Source: an uncultured Rhizobiaceae group bacterium (GTDB taxonomy: Bacteria; Pseudomonadota; Alphaproteobacteria; Rhizobiales; Rhizobiaceae). Taken from it: a stretch of DNA of 64,000 bases. The DNA is taken from the NCBI GenBank assembly GCA_937958815.1, contig CALGMR010000004.1, positions 62,001 to 126,000 on the forward strand, in the 5' to 3' direction. Below, in pieces: positions 53,561-62,148 of this stretch. How positions within the stretch are numbered: position 1 is the stretch's first letter; each line of letters starts with the position of its first letter. The position numbers and the translations under genes were made by a program. The notes under the pieces were generated by a model. That model saw nothing but the letters and a program-made list of their open reading frames with translations. It had not been told where the DNA came from and ran no database searches.

Positions 53561-54559
53561 CTAGCAATAGCCCTCAGCGCCCAGCCATTGCAGGCGTGTG
53601 TATCGGTCGCCGAATGCCCAGCCGACCGGGAGAACTTCATCGATTTTGGCCATGATCTCGTCGGTCATGGGAAACTCAGAAGATGCCGCGCACTCGCGCA
53701 AGTGTTCTGAGCTGCGGGTTCCTGGAATGGGAAGCAAATGTTCTCCCCGTGCGAGGCACCACGCCATAGCCAATGTAATTGAGGTCGTTCCCAAATCTGC
53801 GGCCAGCGCTTTAAACTCTGCTACTTTTGCCACATTGCGACTGAAATTTGGTTCTGTGAAACGCGGCGTGTTGTAGCGAAAGTCCCCCTCAGAAAATGTT
53901 GTGGGGTCAGGCACTTTTGTTCCAAAAACTCCGCGTCCCAATGGGGAGAATGGCACAAAAGCCACGCCGAGTTCTTTGCACGTTCGCACCATGCCCAAAT
54001 CAGGATAGCGAGACCAAAGCGAATATTCGTTTTGCACCGCCATCACTGGCCCTACGTCGCAGGCGCGACGCAATGAGCCAGTGGAGATTTCAGAAAATCC
54101 GATACCACCAATTTTGCCCTGCTCTTTAAAACGCAACATTGTTTCCATCACGTCTTCGATTTCATGGCGCGGGTCACGACGGTGGATGTAGTACAATGCC
54201 ACATGGTCAACACCGAGATGTTTTAAACTTTTGTCGAGTTCTGCTGTCAGGTGCTCGCGCGAGTTGTTGAAGCCGCGGGTTTGCGTCTCGGGGTCACGAT
54301 AGATTCCGGCTTTGGTTGCAATTGTGAACTTGTTTGTATCGCCTTTGATAAAAGACCCGATCGTCTTTTCTGAAACACCCATGCCATAAACATTGGCCGT
54401 GTCGAGAAAATCGATCCCGAGATCCAAGGCTGTTTTCAAAGTAGCATGGCTTTCAGCTTCATCTGTTGGGCCATAGGCACCAGCGAACGACCAGCAGCCC
54501 AGACCAATTTCAGAAACCATAGGGCCGCCTGCCCCAAGTTGACGTTTTTTCATATTCAC
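53561..54559 (-). CDS. Aldo/keto reductase
   Basis: NADPH-linked TIM-barrel oxidoreductase of 332 residues. The catalytic tetrad is visible: Asp and Tyr in GIDFLDTANVYGMGVSE, Lys in TKAG, His in LYYIHRRDP. Resembles the AKR11/AKR13 branch (SEIGLGCWSFAGAYGP start, later SPLGRGVFGTKVPD). It ends well before a terminator and starts nine bases after the small membrane protein gene, so they are likely co-transcribed. Physiological substrate unknown, probably a reactive aldehyde or ketone. Confidence 0.9.
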   Translation of the reverse strand: MNMKKRQLGAGGPMVSEIGLGCWSFAGAYGPTDEAESHATLKTALDLGIDFLDTANVYGMGVSEKTIGSFIKGDTNKFTIATKAGIYRDPETQTRGFNNSREHLTAELDKSLKHLGVDHVALYYIHRRDPRHEIEDVMETMLRFKEQGKIGGIGFSEISTGSLRRACDVGPVMAVQNEYSLWSRYPDLGMVRTCKELGVAFVPFSPLGRGVFGTKVPDPTTFSEGDFRYNTPRFTEPNFSRNVAKVAEFKALAADLGTTSITLAMAWCLARGEHLLPIPGTRSSEHLRECAASSEFPMTDEIMAKIDEVLPVGWAFGDRYTRLQWLGAEGYC

Positions 54560-54567
54560 AGAACCAA

Positions 54568-54972
54568 TTATGCGGCAACAACCGGAGCCCGATTGCCGAA
54601 AATCCAGCTGACGACATCGTAATAATCAAACACCAAAGCAGCGGCCATTGTAAGCATCAAAATCCAAAGCACAGCTTTGAGGAACGCAGGTGGGTTGATT
54701 GTTTTAAGTTTGCGCCAGATCAAAACCACAACGGGCGTCCAGAACAACACGTGGCCGATGCCCAACAGTTTCACCATTCCCAATTGGCCATGGATCAAAA
54801 GCATGGTCACCACGCTAAGCACCATGCCCAGCAAAGTGAAGATGCCGATCAGACGTGTTTGTGCGTTGAAAAGCAAAATCAAACCCGAGCCAATGACAAC
54901 GGGCCCCAAAATATTCATCCAGATTTGCACCCAATTGGGCAACAACAAAATATCGGCGTTAAAAGCTTCCAT
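54568..54972 (-). CDS. Small four-helix membrane protein of unknown function
   Basis: 134 residues with four hydrophobic segments (about 18-34, 42-60, 68-84, 98-116). I recognise no named family. The genuine-gene argument is coding-like composition, a sensible length and the tight nine-base gap to the aldo/keto reductase gene downstream. It lies between ctrA and that gene on the same strand, but the ctrA terminator separates it from ctrA. Confidence 0.7.
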   Translation of the reverse strand: MEAFNADILLLPNWVQIWMNILGPVVIGSGLILLFNAQTRLIGIFTLLGMVLSVVTMLLIHGQLGMVKLLGIGHVLFWTPVVVLIWRKLKTINPPAFLKAVLWILMLTMAAALVFDYYDVVSWIFGNRAPVVAA

Positions 54973-55030
54973 AAATCACTTTCGAAACTGCATTTGCGTC
55001 GATGATAGCCCATGTTGAATCGCGGGCAAC

Positions 55031-55056
55031 AAAAAACCCGGCCAAAAGACCGGGTT
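55031..55056 (-). terminator. Terminator after ctrA
   Basis: On the minus strand AACCCGG-tcttttgg-CCGGGTT runs into six T residues, about 30 bases after the ctrA stop. Clear intrinsic terminator. Confidence 0.9.
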
Positions 55057-55085
55057 CTTCAAACACTATTCTTTGAACGTGTGAA

Positions 55086-55787
55086 TTAGGCGCTTTCGGC
55101 CAATTCAACTTCGTCAGGCTCGCGCAAAACATACCCGCGACCCCAAACTGTTTCGATGTAGTTTTTGCCACCTGTTGCAGAAGCAAGCTTCTTGCGCAGT
55201 TTACAGATGAACACGTCGATGATTTTGAGTTCCGGCTCGTCCATTCCGCCATAAAGGTGGTTGAGGAACATTTCCTTGGTGAGCGTGGTGCCTTTGCGCA
55301 GCGAAAGCAGTTCCAGCATCTGATATTCTTTGCCCGTGAGGTGAACACGTTGACCGTTCACTTCCACTGTCTTGGCATCGAGGTTCACTTTCAGATCGCC
55401 CGTAGAGATAATGCTTTCTGCATGACCTTTGGAGCGGCGAACAATCGCTTGAATGCGTGCAACCAGTTCATCTTTGTGGAATGGCTTGGTCATGTAATCA
55501 TCAGCACCGAAGCCGAGACCGCGAACCTTGTCCTCAATACCGGCCAAACCAGAAAGAATAAGGATCGGTGTTTTCACCTTGGACAAACGCAAAGTGCGCA
55601 AAACCTCATAACCGGACATATCCGGGAGGTTCAAATCCAAAAGAATAATATCGTAATCGTAGAGTTTGCCGAGATCGACACCTTCTTCGCCTAGATCAGT
55701 TGTATAAACGTTGAAGCTTTCAGACTTCAGCATCAGCTCTATCGACTGTGCGGTGGCGCTGTCGTCTTCAATCAGCAGAACTCGCAT
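55086..55787 (-). CDS. ctrA: Cell-cycle response regulator CtrA
   Basis: OmpR-type master regulator of alphaproteobacterial cell cycle, flagellar and pilus genes; 233 residues, family length. Receiver domain with phospho-acceptor Asp51 in [22 protein letters not shown] and [18 protein letters not shown]-binding winged helix about 125-225 with the very conserved [38 protein letters not shown] and [14 protein letters not shown]. The C-terminus ends in small nonpolar residues (ELAESA), as in ClpXP-degraded CtrA proteins (family knowledge). It is monocistronic, with a long upstream control region. Confidence 0.98.
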   Translation of the reverse strand: MRVLLIEDDSATAQSIELMLKSESFNVYTTDLGEEGVDLGKLYDYDIILLDLNLPDMSGYEVLRTLRLSKVKTPILILSGLAGIEDKVRGLGFGADDYMTKPFHKDELVARIQAIVRRSKGHAESIISTGDLKVNLDAKTVEVNGQRVHLTGKEYQMLELLSLRKGTTLTKEMFLNHLYGGMDEPELKIIDVFICKLRKKLASATGGKNYIETVWGRGYVLREPDEVELAESA

Positions 55788-55979
55788 TTTAATCCCCTTG
55801 AAGGAGGTCCGCGATCAAACCTTAATGGCCGAGGCGAACACTGTTATATCAATACCCGAACGCAACACTGCAATGAAATGGTTAACAAAAGATGATTCTG
55901 GATTGCAATAAGTTACTGACAGAATCGAACTATTTCATATACTCCGTTGAATTCGCTGCGTTAATTAATTCGATCATTC

Positions 55980-55998
55980 GTTAAGGTAGAGCCTTAAC
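55980..55998. repeat. TTAA-containing inverted repeat upstream of ctrA
   Basis: GTTAAGG-tagag-CCTTAAC is a perfect dyad with 7-bp arms. The two TTAA cores are separated by nine bases rather than the seven of a canonical CtrA box, so it may bind another factor or a variant arrangement. Confidence 0.5.
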
Positions 55999-56111
55999 AA
56001 AAGCTTCCAACTTCGTTTTCTGACGAAATCGCAAGAAATGAATCACTTTGTGCACAAGTTAAGCAGTGCGATTAGGTGATATGCACATCATTAAACAAGC
56101 AGGTAAACGAA

Positions 56112-56139
56112 ACCTTACCAAAAAAGGATTTGGTAAGGT
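56112..56139. repeat. Second inverted repeat upstream of ctrA
   Basis: ACCTTACCA and TGGTAAGGT form perfect 9-bp arms around a 10-base spacer, about 190 bp before the FliJ-like start. There is no clear U-tract on either strand. Operator or remote regulatory RNA structure. Confidence 0.5.
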
Positions 56140-56327
56140 GCATTAACAGAGGGATAATGGAAAAATCGTCTGGCCCGCTAAAAACATCAACAAAGCCAAC
56201 AAATTGCAGCATAAATGCGTACATTTTTAACGTTTGTCCTGCATGGTAACTCTTCCAGCGGTGTTTGCGTTGGTCCGGCATGTGTTTGATGTCGGAATGA
56301 GTATCGCGTTGTGCGGGAGTATTGAGT

Positions 56328-56714
56328 ATGAAGTCGCGTGAAGGTGTATTGCGCCTGAAAAGGTTCCAGGTGCAGGAAAAGGCCAGACAAGTGGCCCAGA
56401 TTGAGACAATGGTCTCGCAATTCGAAAAAATGGCCGCAGAGCTCGATGGACAGATTGTCTATGAAGAGAAGAAAGCGGGCATTGAAGATATCAACCACTT
56501 CGCATATCCGACTTTCGCGAAAGCGGCTCGATTGCGCCGTGAAAACCTTCAAACGTCTATTCAAGATCTCAACGATCAGCATTCAGCTGCGAAATCAGCT
56601 TTGGTTGATGCAGAAGAAGAGCTGGCAAAAGCTGAAAAGCTTGAACAACGTGACGGTAAAAGCATTGAGATCGATAAAACCAGCGAATACGAACGCGCTG
56701 GCATGATTGGCTAA
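56328..56714 (+). CDS. fliJ: FliJ-like flagellar export coiled-coil protein
   Basis: Cytoplasmic, mostly helical protein of 128 residues. The heptad pattern LRLKRFQVQEKARQVAQIETMVSQFEKMAAELDGQI near the N-terminus and RRENLQTSIQDLNDQHSAAKSALVDAEEELAKAEKLE later fits the FliJ stalk that works with the FliI export ATPase. ATG 56328 is favoured by GGGAG eight bases upstream. No fliI or other flagellar gene is near, but divergence from ctrA suggests CtrA control. A generic coiled-coil protein is the alternative. Confidence 0.8.
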   Translation: MKSREGVLRLKRFQVQEKARQVAQIETMVSQFEKMAAELDGQIVYEEKKAGIEDINHFAYPTFAKAARLRRENLQTSIQDLNDQHSAAKSALVDAEEELAKAEKLEQRDGKSIEIDKTSEYERAGMIG

Positions 56715-56751
56715 ACGCTTTTTCGCTTTCAACGCGATATGATTTTAAAAC

Positions 56752-56782
56752 GGCCGCTGCGGAAACGTAGGCGGCCTTTTTT
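56752..56782 (+). terminator. Terminator after the FliJ-like gene
   Basis: GGCCGC (56752-56757) pairs with GCGGCC (56771-56776), followed by TTTTTT, 37 bases after the stop. Confidence 0.8.
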
Positions 56783-56790
56783 ATGGCCGC

Positions 56791-57267
56791 TCATGCGATA
56801 AATTTGCTTTGAAATGCCTGGATCAAAGCCGCGTAATTGTCTTCCGGCTGCTCTTCATAGATCAAACCCTCCAATTTCACCCATTTTTGCGCACTTCTGG
56901 TCCAAATGTGCCCTACTGGTTCCAGCCAGCTTTTGTCATCCAACGATCCTGCTTTGATACTGGCACCGGAATCATCCCCTCGCCCACGGTGCGTTACCCT
57001 TGATCCGCATTGTGTGCAAAACACGCCTTCAACAGCGTTCGGATTGCCCTCGTCACGAAAATAAGAGCCGTATTCGCCCGTCAATTTGATTGCATGTGAA
57101 GGCACGCGCAGCGACATACCGAACGCTGATGTGGCTTGACCTTGGCATTCGGTGCAATGGCAACAATAAAGCGTACTTGGAAGTTCGGTCAATTCGTAGC
57201 GCAGCTGACCACACTGGCAGCCGCCTGCGATTGGAAGTGACAATTTCGCAGAATGAGACATCGACAT
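56791..57267 (-). CDS. GFA-family (glutathione-dependent formaldehyde-activating-like) zinc protein
   Basis: Small zinc protein of 158 residues. Cysteine pairs GGCQCGQLRYE, YCCHCTECQGQATSAFG and VFCTQCGSRVTHRG match the two zinc sites of the GFA/CENP-V fold; a glutathione-adduct role is known only for a few members. Start taken at ATG 57267 (MSMSHSAK); a GTG at 57276 or ATG 57261 could be used. Stands alone between the FliJ-like terminator and the repeat-lipoprotein gene. Confidence 0.85.
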   Translation of the reverse strand: MSMSHSAKLSLPIAGGCQCGQLRYELTELPSTLYCCHCTECQGQATSAFGMSLRVPSHAIKLTGEYGSYFRDEGNPNAVEGVFCTQCGSRVTHRGRGDDSGASIKAGSLDDKSWLEPVGHIWTRSAQKWVKLEGLIYEEQPEDNYAALIQAFQSKFIA

Positions 57268-57340
57268 AAAACGCACCGGAGGATTGGTGAGAGCAGTCTG
57301 CCAAACTTTTTCAACTCTGGGGAGAGCTTTGTCGAATAAA

Positions 57341-57370
57341 TCAGGCCCAGTGACACATCACTGGGCCTGA
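57341..57370 (-). terminator. Hairpin terminating the repeat-lipoprotein gene
   Basis: TCAGGCCCAGTG and CACTGGGCCTGA form a perfect 12-bp stem with a six-base loop, eight bases after the stop at 57378. TTTATT follows on the minus strand. Confidence 0.85.
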
Positions 57371-57377
57371 AATTGGA

Positions 57378-58058
57378 TCAGTTAGAGCCGCCTGTGAGGG
57401 CGTCGGAAACCGCATCTTTTACAACGTCTTTCACCGCTTCTGTCACAGCTTCGGTTGCGGCATCAGTTGTTTCTTTCACAACATCTTTTGCAACATCTTC
57501 AGCGGTCTTTGCGGCTTCTTCTGCAGCCTTGGCTTCTTCTGCAGCTTTGGCAGCCGCTTCTTCAGCAGCTTTGGTTTCTTCAGCGACTTTGGCCGCAGCC
57601 TCGTCAGCCGCTTTGGTTTCTTCCGCAAGCTTGGCTTTTGCATCTTCCGCAGCTTTTGCTGCAGCTTCTTCTGCGGCCTTAGCTTCGTCAGCGACTTTCG
57701 CCTTCGCGTCTTCTGCGGCTTTGGCAGCTGCTGCTTCAGCAGCTTTGGCCTCTTCTTCCAACTTCGCCTTTGCCGCTGCGGCTTCAGCTTCTGCCTTTTC
57801 TTTCGCTGCAGTTGCCGCCGCCGCAGCATCGTCTTTTACTTTTTGTGCGGCGGCTTTTGCTTCTTCAGCTGCCTTTTGCGCTGCAGCAGCAGCTTCTTCA
57901 GCTTTCTTGGCTGCAGCGTCAGTTGCTTCTCCTGCTTTTTCAGTAACAGTTTTGGCCGCATCACCCGCGCTGTTTGCTGCTTTTTCAGCATCATCGCATG
58001 CCGCAAGTGTCAAAGCAGAGGCCAACAGAACAGCGGTCGTCATAAATTTCTTTTTCAT
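57378..58058 (-). CDS. Alanine/lysine/glutamate-rich repeat lipoprotein
   Basis: Predicted lipoprotein of 226 residues. The signal peptide ends in lipobox LAAC with Cys21. The body is a near-continuous charged alanine-rich helix. Units run 112-133 and 134-155 (22 residues each, [20 protein letters not shown] type) and 156-169 and 170-183 (14 residues each), i.e. multiples of seven or eleven suited to a coiled coil. The C-terminus [16 protein letters not shown] is amphipathic. It resembles alanine-zipper envelope proteins in style, not by family. A strong hairpin follows it. Confidence 0.8.
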   Translation of the reverse strand: MKKKFMTTAVLLASALTLAACDDAEKAANSAGDAAKTVTEKAGEATDAAAKKAEEAAAAAQKAAEEAKAAAQKVKDDAAAAATAAKEKAEAEAAAAKAKLEEEAKAAEAAAAKAAEDAKAKVADEAKAAEEAAAKAAEDAKAKLAEETKAADEAAAKVAEETKAAEEAAAKAAEEAKAAEEAAKTAEDVAKDVVKETTDAATEAVTEAVKDVVKDAVSDALTGGSN

Positions 58059-58145
58059 AATAGTCCTAGTATGAGAGGGAGGATTCGAGTTGCTTTACGT
58101 AACGTAAATATGGCGAAATTGTAGCGCTTAACGACGCATTTAAAT

Positions 58146-60020
58146 TTAGTCGTTTTGTTGCACCACATTGAGGAACAGTTCGCCAAACTGATCCAGTTTG
58201 CTCTTGCCAATACCTTTGACCTGAGCAAATTCGTCGAGGCTGGAGGGGCGCCGTTGCGCCATATCCGCCAGTGTTTTGTCTGGAAAAATAACGTAGGCTG
58301 GAACACCCCGTTCTTTGGCTAGCTCCAGACGCTTTTTCTTCAACACAGCCAACAACTCCCGATCGCGATCTGATAAATCAATCGCGGTTTGGGATTGACC
58401 GAACGTGGAATTGTCTTTGTGAGACGTGCGTCCACCAGATGGTCGCCCTGCATCTTGCAATGCATCGGCACGGTAGCGAAATTCGCCTTTCCCGCGTGAA
58501 AGCGCGTTCCCTTTTTGAGTGATCAACAGACTGGAATACCCAGCCACATCCACTTCCAAAAAACCACCTGCGATCATTTGGCGAATAATGATTTGCCATT
58601 GCGCTTTTGAATATCCAGCGCCAGACCCGTGGCATTCCAGCTTGTCATGGCGCACTTTCAGAACTTTTTCCGTTTCCGAACCACGCAGTACGTCTATGAT
58701 ATGCGCCTGCCCATATCGCTCACCCGTATCAAAAATCGCACCGAACACCAGTTCGGCTTCTGCAATTCCGTCTTTCAATTCCACGGGGTTCAAGCAATTG
58801 TCGCAATTCCCGCAAGGTTCTGGCGTTTCGCCAAAATAGTTCAGCAAAGTCTGGCGACGGCACCCTTGAGCTTCCGCATATGTCACCAGCGAATTTAAAC
58901 GAGACACTTCACGGCGCTGGTGGTCATCTTCGGTTGATTCCTGCTCAATGAATTGACGGCGCAGACGAATGTCTCCCGCGCCAAACACCATCATAGCGTC
59001 TGCAGGTTCCCCATCGCGCCCCGCACGGCCAATTTCCTGATAATACGCCTCAATCGAGCCCGGCAAATCCGTGTGAAACACAAAGCGCACATCGGGTTTA
59101 TCAATGCCCATGCCGAACGCAATCGTCGCGGCAACCACAAGGTCATCTTCCGTCACAAACCTGTTTTGCCGCTCGGCGCGCTCGTTGCGCTCAAGGCCGG
59201 CATGATAAGCTGTGGCATTCATCCCGTTTTCACGCAGCAGTTCAGCCACTTCTTCGGTTTTCTTGCGCGACAGACAATACACAATCCCGCTCTGGCCTTT
59301 GCGGCTGGACACATAATCCAGCAATTGGTTTTTCCAACTGCCTTTGTGCGCCACATTCAAAGTGATGTTCGGGCGGTCAAAACTGGACACAAATGTCTTA
59401 TGCGGACCTTTGAACAACTGCACTTCAATGTCGCGCCGTGTGGCTTCGTCCGCCGTGGCCGTCATCGCCGCAATCGGCACATCAGGAAACCGCTCGCTCA
59501 ACACGCCCAAGGCTGCATATTCAGGGCGGAAAGACGGCCCCCATTGGCTCATGCAATGGGCTTCATCGATGGCAAACAGGCAGATCGGCAATTTCGCGAT
59601 TGCGCCCAACATGCGCTCTGTCATCAACCGTTCGGGCGCCATATAAAGAATGCGTGTTTCACCACCTGCAACACGCCGCCAAGCATCCACATTGGCCTCA
59701 CGATCCTGGTTGGAATGTATGGCATCTGCGGCCACACCGTTCAGCTTGAGGGCAGATACCTGATCTTGCATCAAAGCCACCAAAGGCGAGACCACAATGG
59801 TCAATCCGTCCATCGCCAATGCAGGCACTTGAAAACATAAAGACTTGCCAGCACCCGTAGGCATCACCGCCAAAACAGACGTGCCGCCAAGCAGTGTATC
59901 GATCACCTCTTCCTGGCTGTCGCGAAACGTCTCATAGCCAAAAACATCGCGCAGCACAGTGTGCTTGTCCGCCACATTGGCACGAACATAAGGAACTTCA
60001 GCAAGTGCAGCTTGAGACAT
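58146..60020 (-). CDS. recQ: ATP-dependent DNA helicase RecQ
   Basis: 3'-5' helicase in recombination and repair, 624 residues. RecA-like domains: VMPTGAGKSLCFQVPAL (Walker A), FAIDEAHCMSQWG (DEAH box plus aromatic loop), ATIAFGMGIDKPDVRFV and QEIGRAGRDG (motif VI). RecQ-Ct zinc site is GCRRQTLLNYFGE with CGNCDNC. Then a winged helix, and a C-terminal HRDC domain about 540-620 (RELLAVLKKKRLELAKERGVPAYVIFPDKTL). Full length and intact; ends 87 bases from the lipoprotein start. Confidence 0.97.
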   Translation of the reverse strand: MSQAALAEVPYVRANVADKHTVLRDVFGYETFRDSQEEVIDTLLGGTSVLAVMPTGAGKSLCFQVPALAMDGLTIVVSPLVALMQDQVSALKLNGVAADAIHSNQDREANVDAWRRVAGGETRILYMAPERLMTERMLGAIAKLPICLFAIDEAHCMSQWGPSFRPEYAALGVLSERFPDVPIAAMTATADEATRRDIEVQLFKGPHKTFVSSFDRPNITLNVAHKGSWKNQLLDYVSSRKGQSGIVYCLSRKKTEEVAELLRENGMNATAYHAGLERNERAERQNRFVTEDDLVVAATIAFGMGIDKPDVRFVFHTDLPGSIEAYYQEIGRAGRDGEPADAMMVFGAGDIRLRRQFIEQESTEDDHQRREVSRLNSLVTYAEAQGCRRQTLLNYFGETPEPCGNCDNCLNPVELKDGIAEAELVFGAIFDTGERYGQAHIIDVLRGSETEKVLKVRHDKLECHGSGAGYSKAQWQIIIRQMIAGGFLEVDVAGYSSLLITQKGNALSRGKGEFRYRADALQDAGRPSGGRTSHKDNSTFGQSQTAIDLSDRDRELLAVLKKKRLELAKERGVPAYVIFPDKTLADMAQRRPSSLDEFAQVKGIGKSKLDQFGELFLNVVQQND

Positions 60021-60111
60021 AAACAGAGAAACGCGAGAGAATCAGATAACTCACGATAGAGACAAACGCCGTGGGATGGAATCAGCGAGTGAGATTAATG
60101 CAAGGTTGACT

Positions 60112-60846
60112 TCAAATTCCACGCACTTCCAGCCCATCGTCGCGCACTGAGTCTGGCAATCTGAATTTTGCGGTTTCGGTTTTCTTCCATTCCACGAACA
60201 GCGACTTGCGTGATTTCGGCATTTTTTGTTCCAGCAGGTCGAAGCTCAACATGCCGTCGATGCGAAAGGTTCTGAAATCATTTCGAACCGTGCACCAAGC
60301 CGCCAACACCATCGCATCGCGAAAAACGCTCACCAGAACAGGCCAGATTACCCGCTGGCTCACGTCGCCATTTAGGGCGCGATAGTTGAGCAGAACTTTA
60401 GCTTCTATCCGTAAGGCGCGGCGAATGTCGGCCACATCCACTTCGAATTTTTGCGGCGTCATCAGCATGGGTGCGTAAAGCGGCGTGTCGATGAGTGTGG
60501 ATTTCAGATTATCTGGCACCACGGCTGCGATTTTTGCCACCACATCTTTGGCAGCACGCGACAAGGTCTCATCCACCCGCCCGTCCAACATGCGCGCGCC
60601 CAGCATGATGGCTTCCAACTCACTTTCCGTGAACATGAGTGGCGGCATGTCGAAACCATCGTCCAACACATAGCCCACACCAGCCTCGCCACGCACTGGC
60701 ACGCCCGTGGATTCCAGCGAAACCATGTCGCGGTACAGAGTGCGCAGCGACACTTCCAATTCTTCGGCAATGCGTGAAGCTGCAATCGGGCCATTTGCAC
60801 GGCGCAGAATTTGAAGGATTTGCAATAGGCGGTCAGCACGTCTCAT
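60112..60846 (-). CDS. YafY-type transcriptional regulator with WYL domain
   Basis: DNA-binding protein of 244 residues: N-terminal HTH_11 (MRRADRLLQILQILRRANGPIAASRIAEELEVSLRTLYRDMVSL) and a WYL-type ligand domain (LLNYRALNGDVSQRVIWPVLV, TVRNDFRTFRIDGM). ATG 60846 is chosen; upstream in-frame codons would extend through the promoter dyad at 60870-60893 and lack similarity. Divergent from the glutathione-transferase operon, which it probably controls. Confidence 0.9.
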   Translation of the reverse strand: MRRADRLLQILQILRRANGPIAASRIAEELEVSLRTLYRDMVSLESTGVPVRGEAGVGYVLDDGFDMPPLMFTESELEAIMLGARMLDGRVDETLSRAAKDVVAKIAAVVPDNLKSTLIDTPLYAPMLMTPQKFEVDVADIRRALRIEAKVLLNYRALNGDVSQRVIWPVLVSVFRDAMVLAAWCTVRNDFRTFRIDGMLSFDLLEQKMPKSRKSLFVEWKKTETAKFRLPDSVRDDGLEVRGI

Positions 60847-60869
60847 AATTCGATTGTATCGCACAAACC

Positions 60870-60893
60870 ATGCTGACACCATGCTGTCAGCAT
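60870..60893. promoter_or_regulatory. Operator-like dyad between regulator and glutathione-transferase genes
   Basis: ATGCTGACA-ccatgc-TGTCAGCAT is a perfect 9-bp dyad placed 23 bp from the regulator ATG and 44 bp from the transferase ATG. A third ATGCTGACA copy forms the first nine bases of the transferase gene (60938-60946). Confidence 0.7.
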
Positions 60894-60937
60894 AGTGCAG
60901 ATATGTTGCCAATACCTGACATATTGGAGAAATCGAA

Positions 60938-61645
60938 ATGCTGACACTTCTAACATTCAAGCCAGGCCTTGGCGTCTCGTCGCCCAGCCCCTTTGCCGTG
61001 AAAGCAGATGCATTGCTGGCCATGAGCGGCCTTCCCTATGAAAAAGAATTTGGCGATGTGCGCAAAGCGCCACGTGGAAAGTTTCCAGTTTTGGGGGATG
61101 GCGATACACTCGTTCCTGACACAGCACATATTCAGGCCTACTTGGAAAACCAAAAGGGTATTGATTTCGACAGTCACCTCACTTCTCAACAATTAGCCGT
61201 TGCGACAGCGTTTCGCCGCCTCATTGAGCATCATTTTTATTTCATCAATGCCCATTTCCGGTGGACTGACCACGGCAGCGCAATCAAAGAAACCTATTTC
61301 GAGGACGTGCCAAATCTGATGCGCGGTTTTGTCTTTGGAATGGTCCGCAAGAGCCTGTTCAAATCACTTCACATGCAGGGTCTTGGGCGTCACAGCCGTG
61401 AAGAGCTGATCGAATTTGGTCGCCAAGATGTGGAAGCCATCGCAGGACAATTGGGCACCAGTGACTATTTTCTTGGCGATAAGCCAAGCAGCATTGATGC
61501 CAGCCTTTACGGCGCATTGCACAATTTAATTGATTGCGAACTAGATGGGCCAATCGAGCAATTTTGCATGACCCATCAAAACCTGATCGACTATTGCGCA
61601 CGGTTCAAAGCGGAAATTCTGGATCTAGGAGAAACGAAACAATGA
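60938..61645 (+). CDS. Glutathione S-transferase family protein
   Basis: Soluble transferase of 235 residues. Thioredoxin-like N-domain (MLTLLTFKPGLGVSSPSPFAVKADALLAMSGLPYE, GKFPVLGDGDTLVPDTAHIQAYL) and an all-helical C-domain (LGDKPSSIDASLYGALHNL, the N-capping motif). Resembles the Fax/metaxin-like branch that keeps serine/proline rather than a classic catalytic residue. It overlaps the next gene by four bases, and its promoter carries the regulator dyad. Substrate unknown. Confidence 0.88.
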   Translation: MLTLLTFKPGLGVSSPSPFAVKADALLAMSGLPYEKEFGDVRKAPRGKFPVLGDGDTLVPDTAHIQAYLENQKGIDFDSHLTSQQLAVATAFRRLIEHHFYFINAHFRWTDHGSAIKETYFEDVPNLMRGFVFGMVRKSLFKSLHMQGLGRHSREELIEFGRQDVEAIAGQLGTSDYFLGDKPSSIDASLYGALHNLIDCELDGPIEQFCMTHQNLIDYCARFKAEILDLGETKQ

Positions 61646-62043
61646 AGGAGAACATTCAAAATTCCTTCAGCCGTTTCCAACTGAAAACCAAAGGCGATCT
61701 CTTGAAAATTCGAGACATGGTTTTGAGTGTGGCGAAGTCGAACGAAATGATCGGCGAAGTGGAAGAGACACTCAAATGGGGAGAGCCATCTTACCTTACG
61801 CCCGCCACCAAATCAGGCAGCACATTGCGGCTTGGGCAAACAAAGACGGACTTAAAGCCCGCGTTGTTCGTCAACTGCCAGACCACTTTGGTCGATGAAA
61901 TCCGCGAACTCTATCCCGACACTTTTCGTTATGAAGGAACCAGAGGCGTGGTTCTAAAATCCGCGCCCGAGGCGGCGAAACACGAACTGAAACACACAAT
62001 TGCTTTGGTTTTGACCTATCACGCGCGCAAGAAAAACAAATAG
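61642..62043 (+). CDS. DUF1801-domain protein
   Basis: 133 residues, YdhG-like DUF1801 fold: LLKIRDMVLSVAKSN, EETLKWGEPSYLT (the most conserved stretch) and LVDEIRELYPDTFRYEG. The start at 61642 (ATGA overlap with the transferase stop, GGAG upstream) fits operon structure better than an in-frame ATG at 61534. Function of the family is not established. Co-expression with a glutathione transferase under a WYL regulator hints at a stress or detoxification role. Confidence 0.85.
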   Translation: MKENIQNSFSRFQLKTKGDLLKIRDMVLSVAKSNEMIGEVEETLKWGEPSYLTPATKSGSTLRLGQTKTDLKPALFVNCQTTLVDEIRELYPDTFRYEGTRGVVLKSAPEAAKHELKHTIALVLTYHARKKNK

Positions 62044-62148
62044 CAAAGCAGAAAATGGTGATTCATCTTGCCATTTTCAGTGGCTTCGACCTAAAACGAT
62101 CCAAACGAGTGAATTCGGGTGCAAAAGCCGCCTGATATGGAGTGTAAA

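Larger units (their letters stand above)
55788..56327. promoter_or_regulatory. Long control region between ctrA and the FliJ-like gene
   Basis: 540 bp with no supportable gene. It is AT-rich and unusually dense in TTAA tetramers (for example 55971-55978, 55981-55984, 55994-55997), the half-site of CtrA boxes. None shows the exact TTAA-N7-TTAA spacing. Two strong dyads lie at 55980-55998 and 56112-56139. AAGGAGG is near 55800 but on the plus strand. Likely holds several cell-cycle-controlled promoters. Confidence 0.5.

Noticed and set aside
55980-55998. Canonical CtrA box
   Set aside because: The TTAA cores are nine, not seven, bases apart. Kept only as an inverted repeat.
57373-58074. 233-codon Ala/Ser/Phe-rich open frame on the plus strand
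   Set aside because: It is an artefact of the GCT/GCC-rich repeats of the minus-strand lipoprotein gene, which has a signal peptide, lipobox and terminator.
58953-59840. 295-codon open frame on the plus strand
   Set aside because: Antisense to recQ; no motifs, and base composition reflects the complementary helicase codons.
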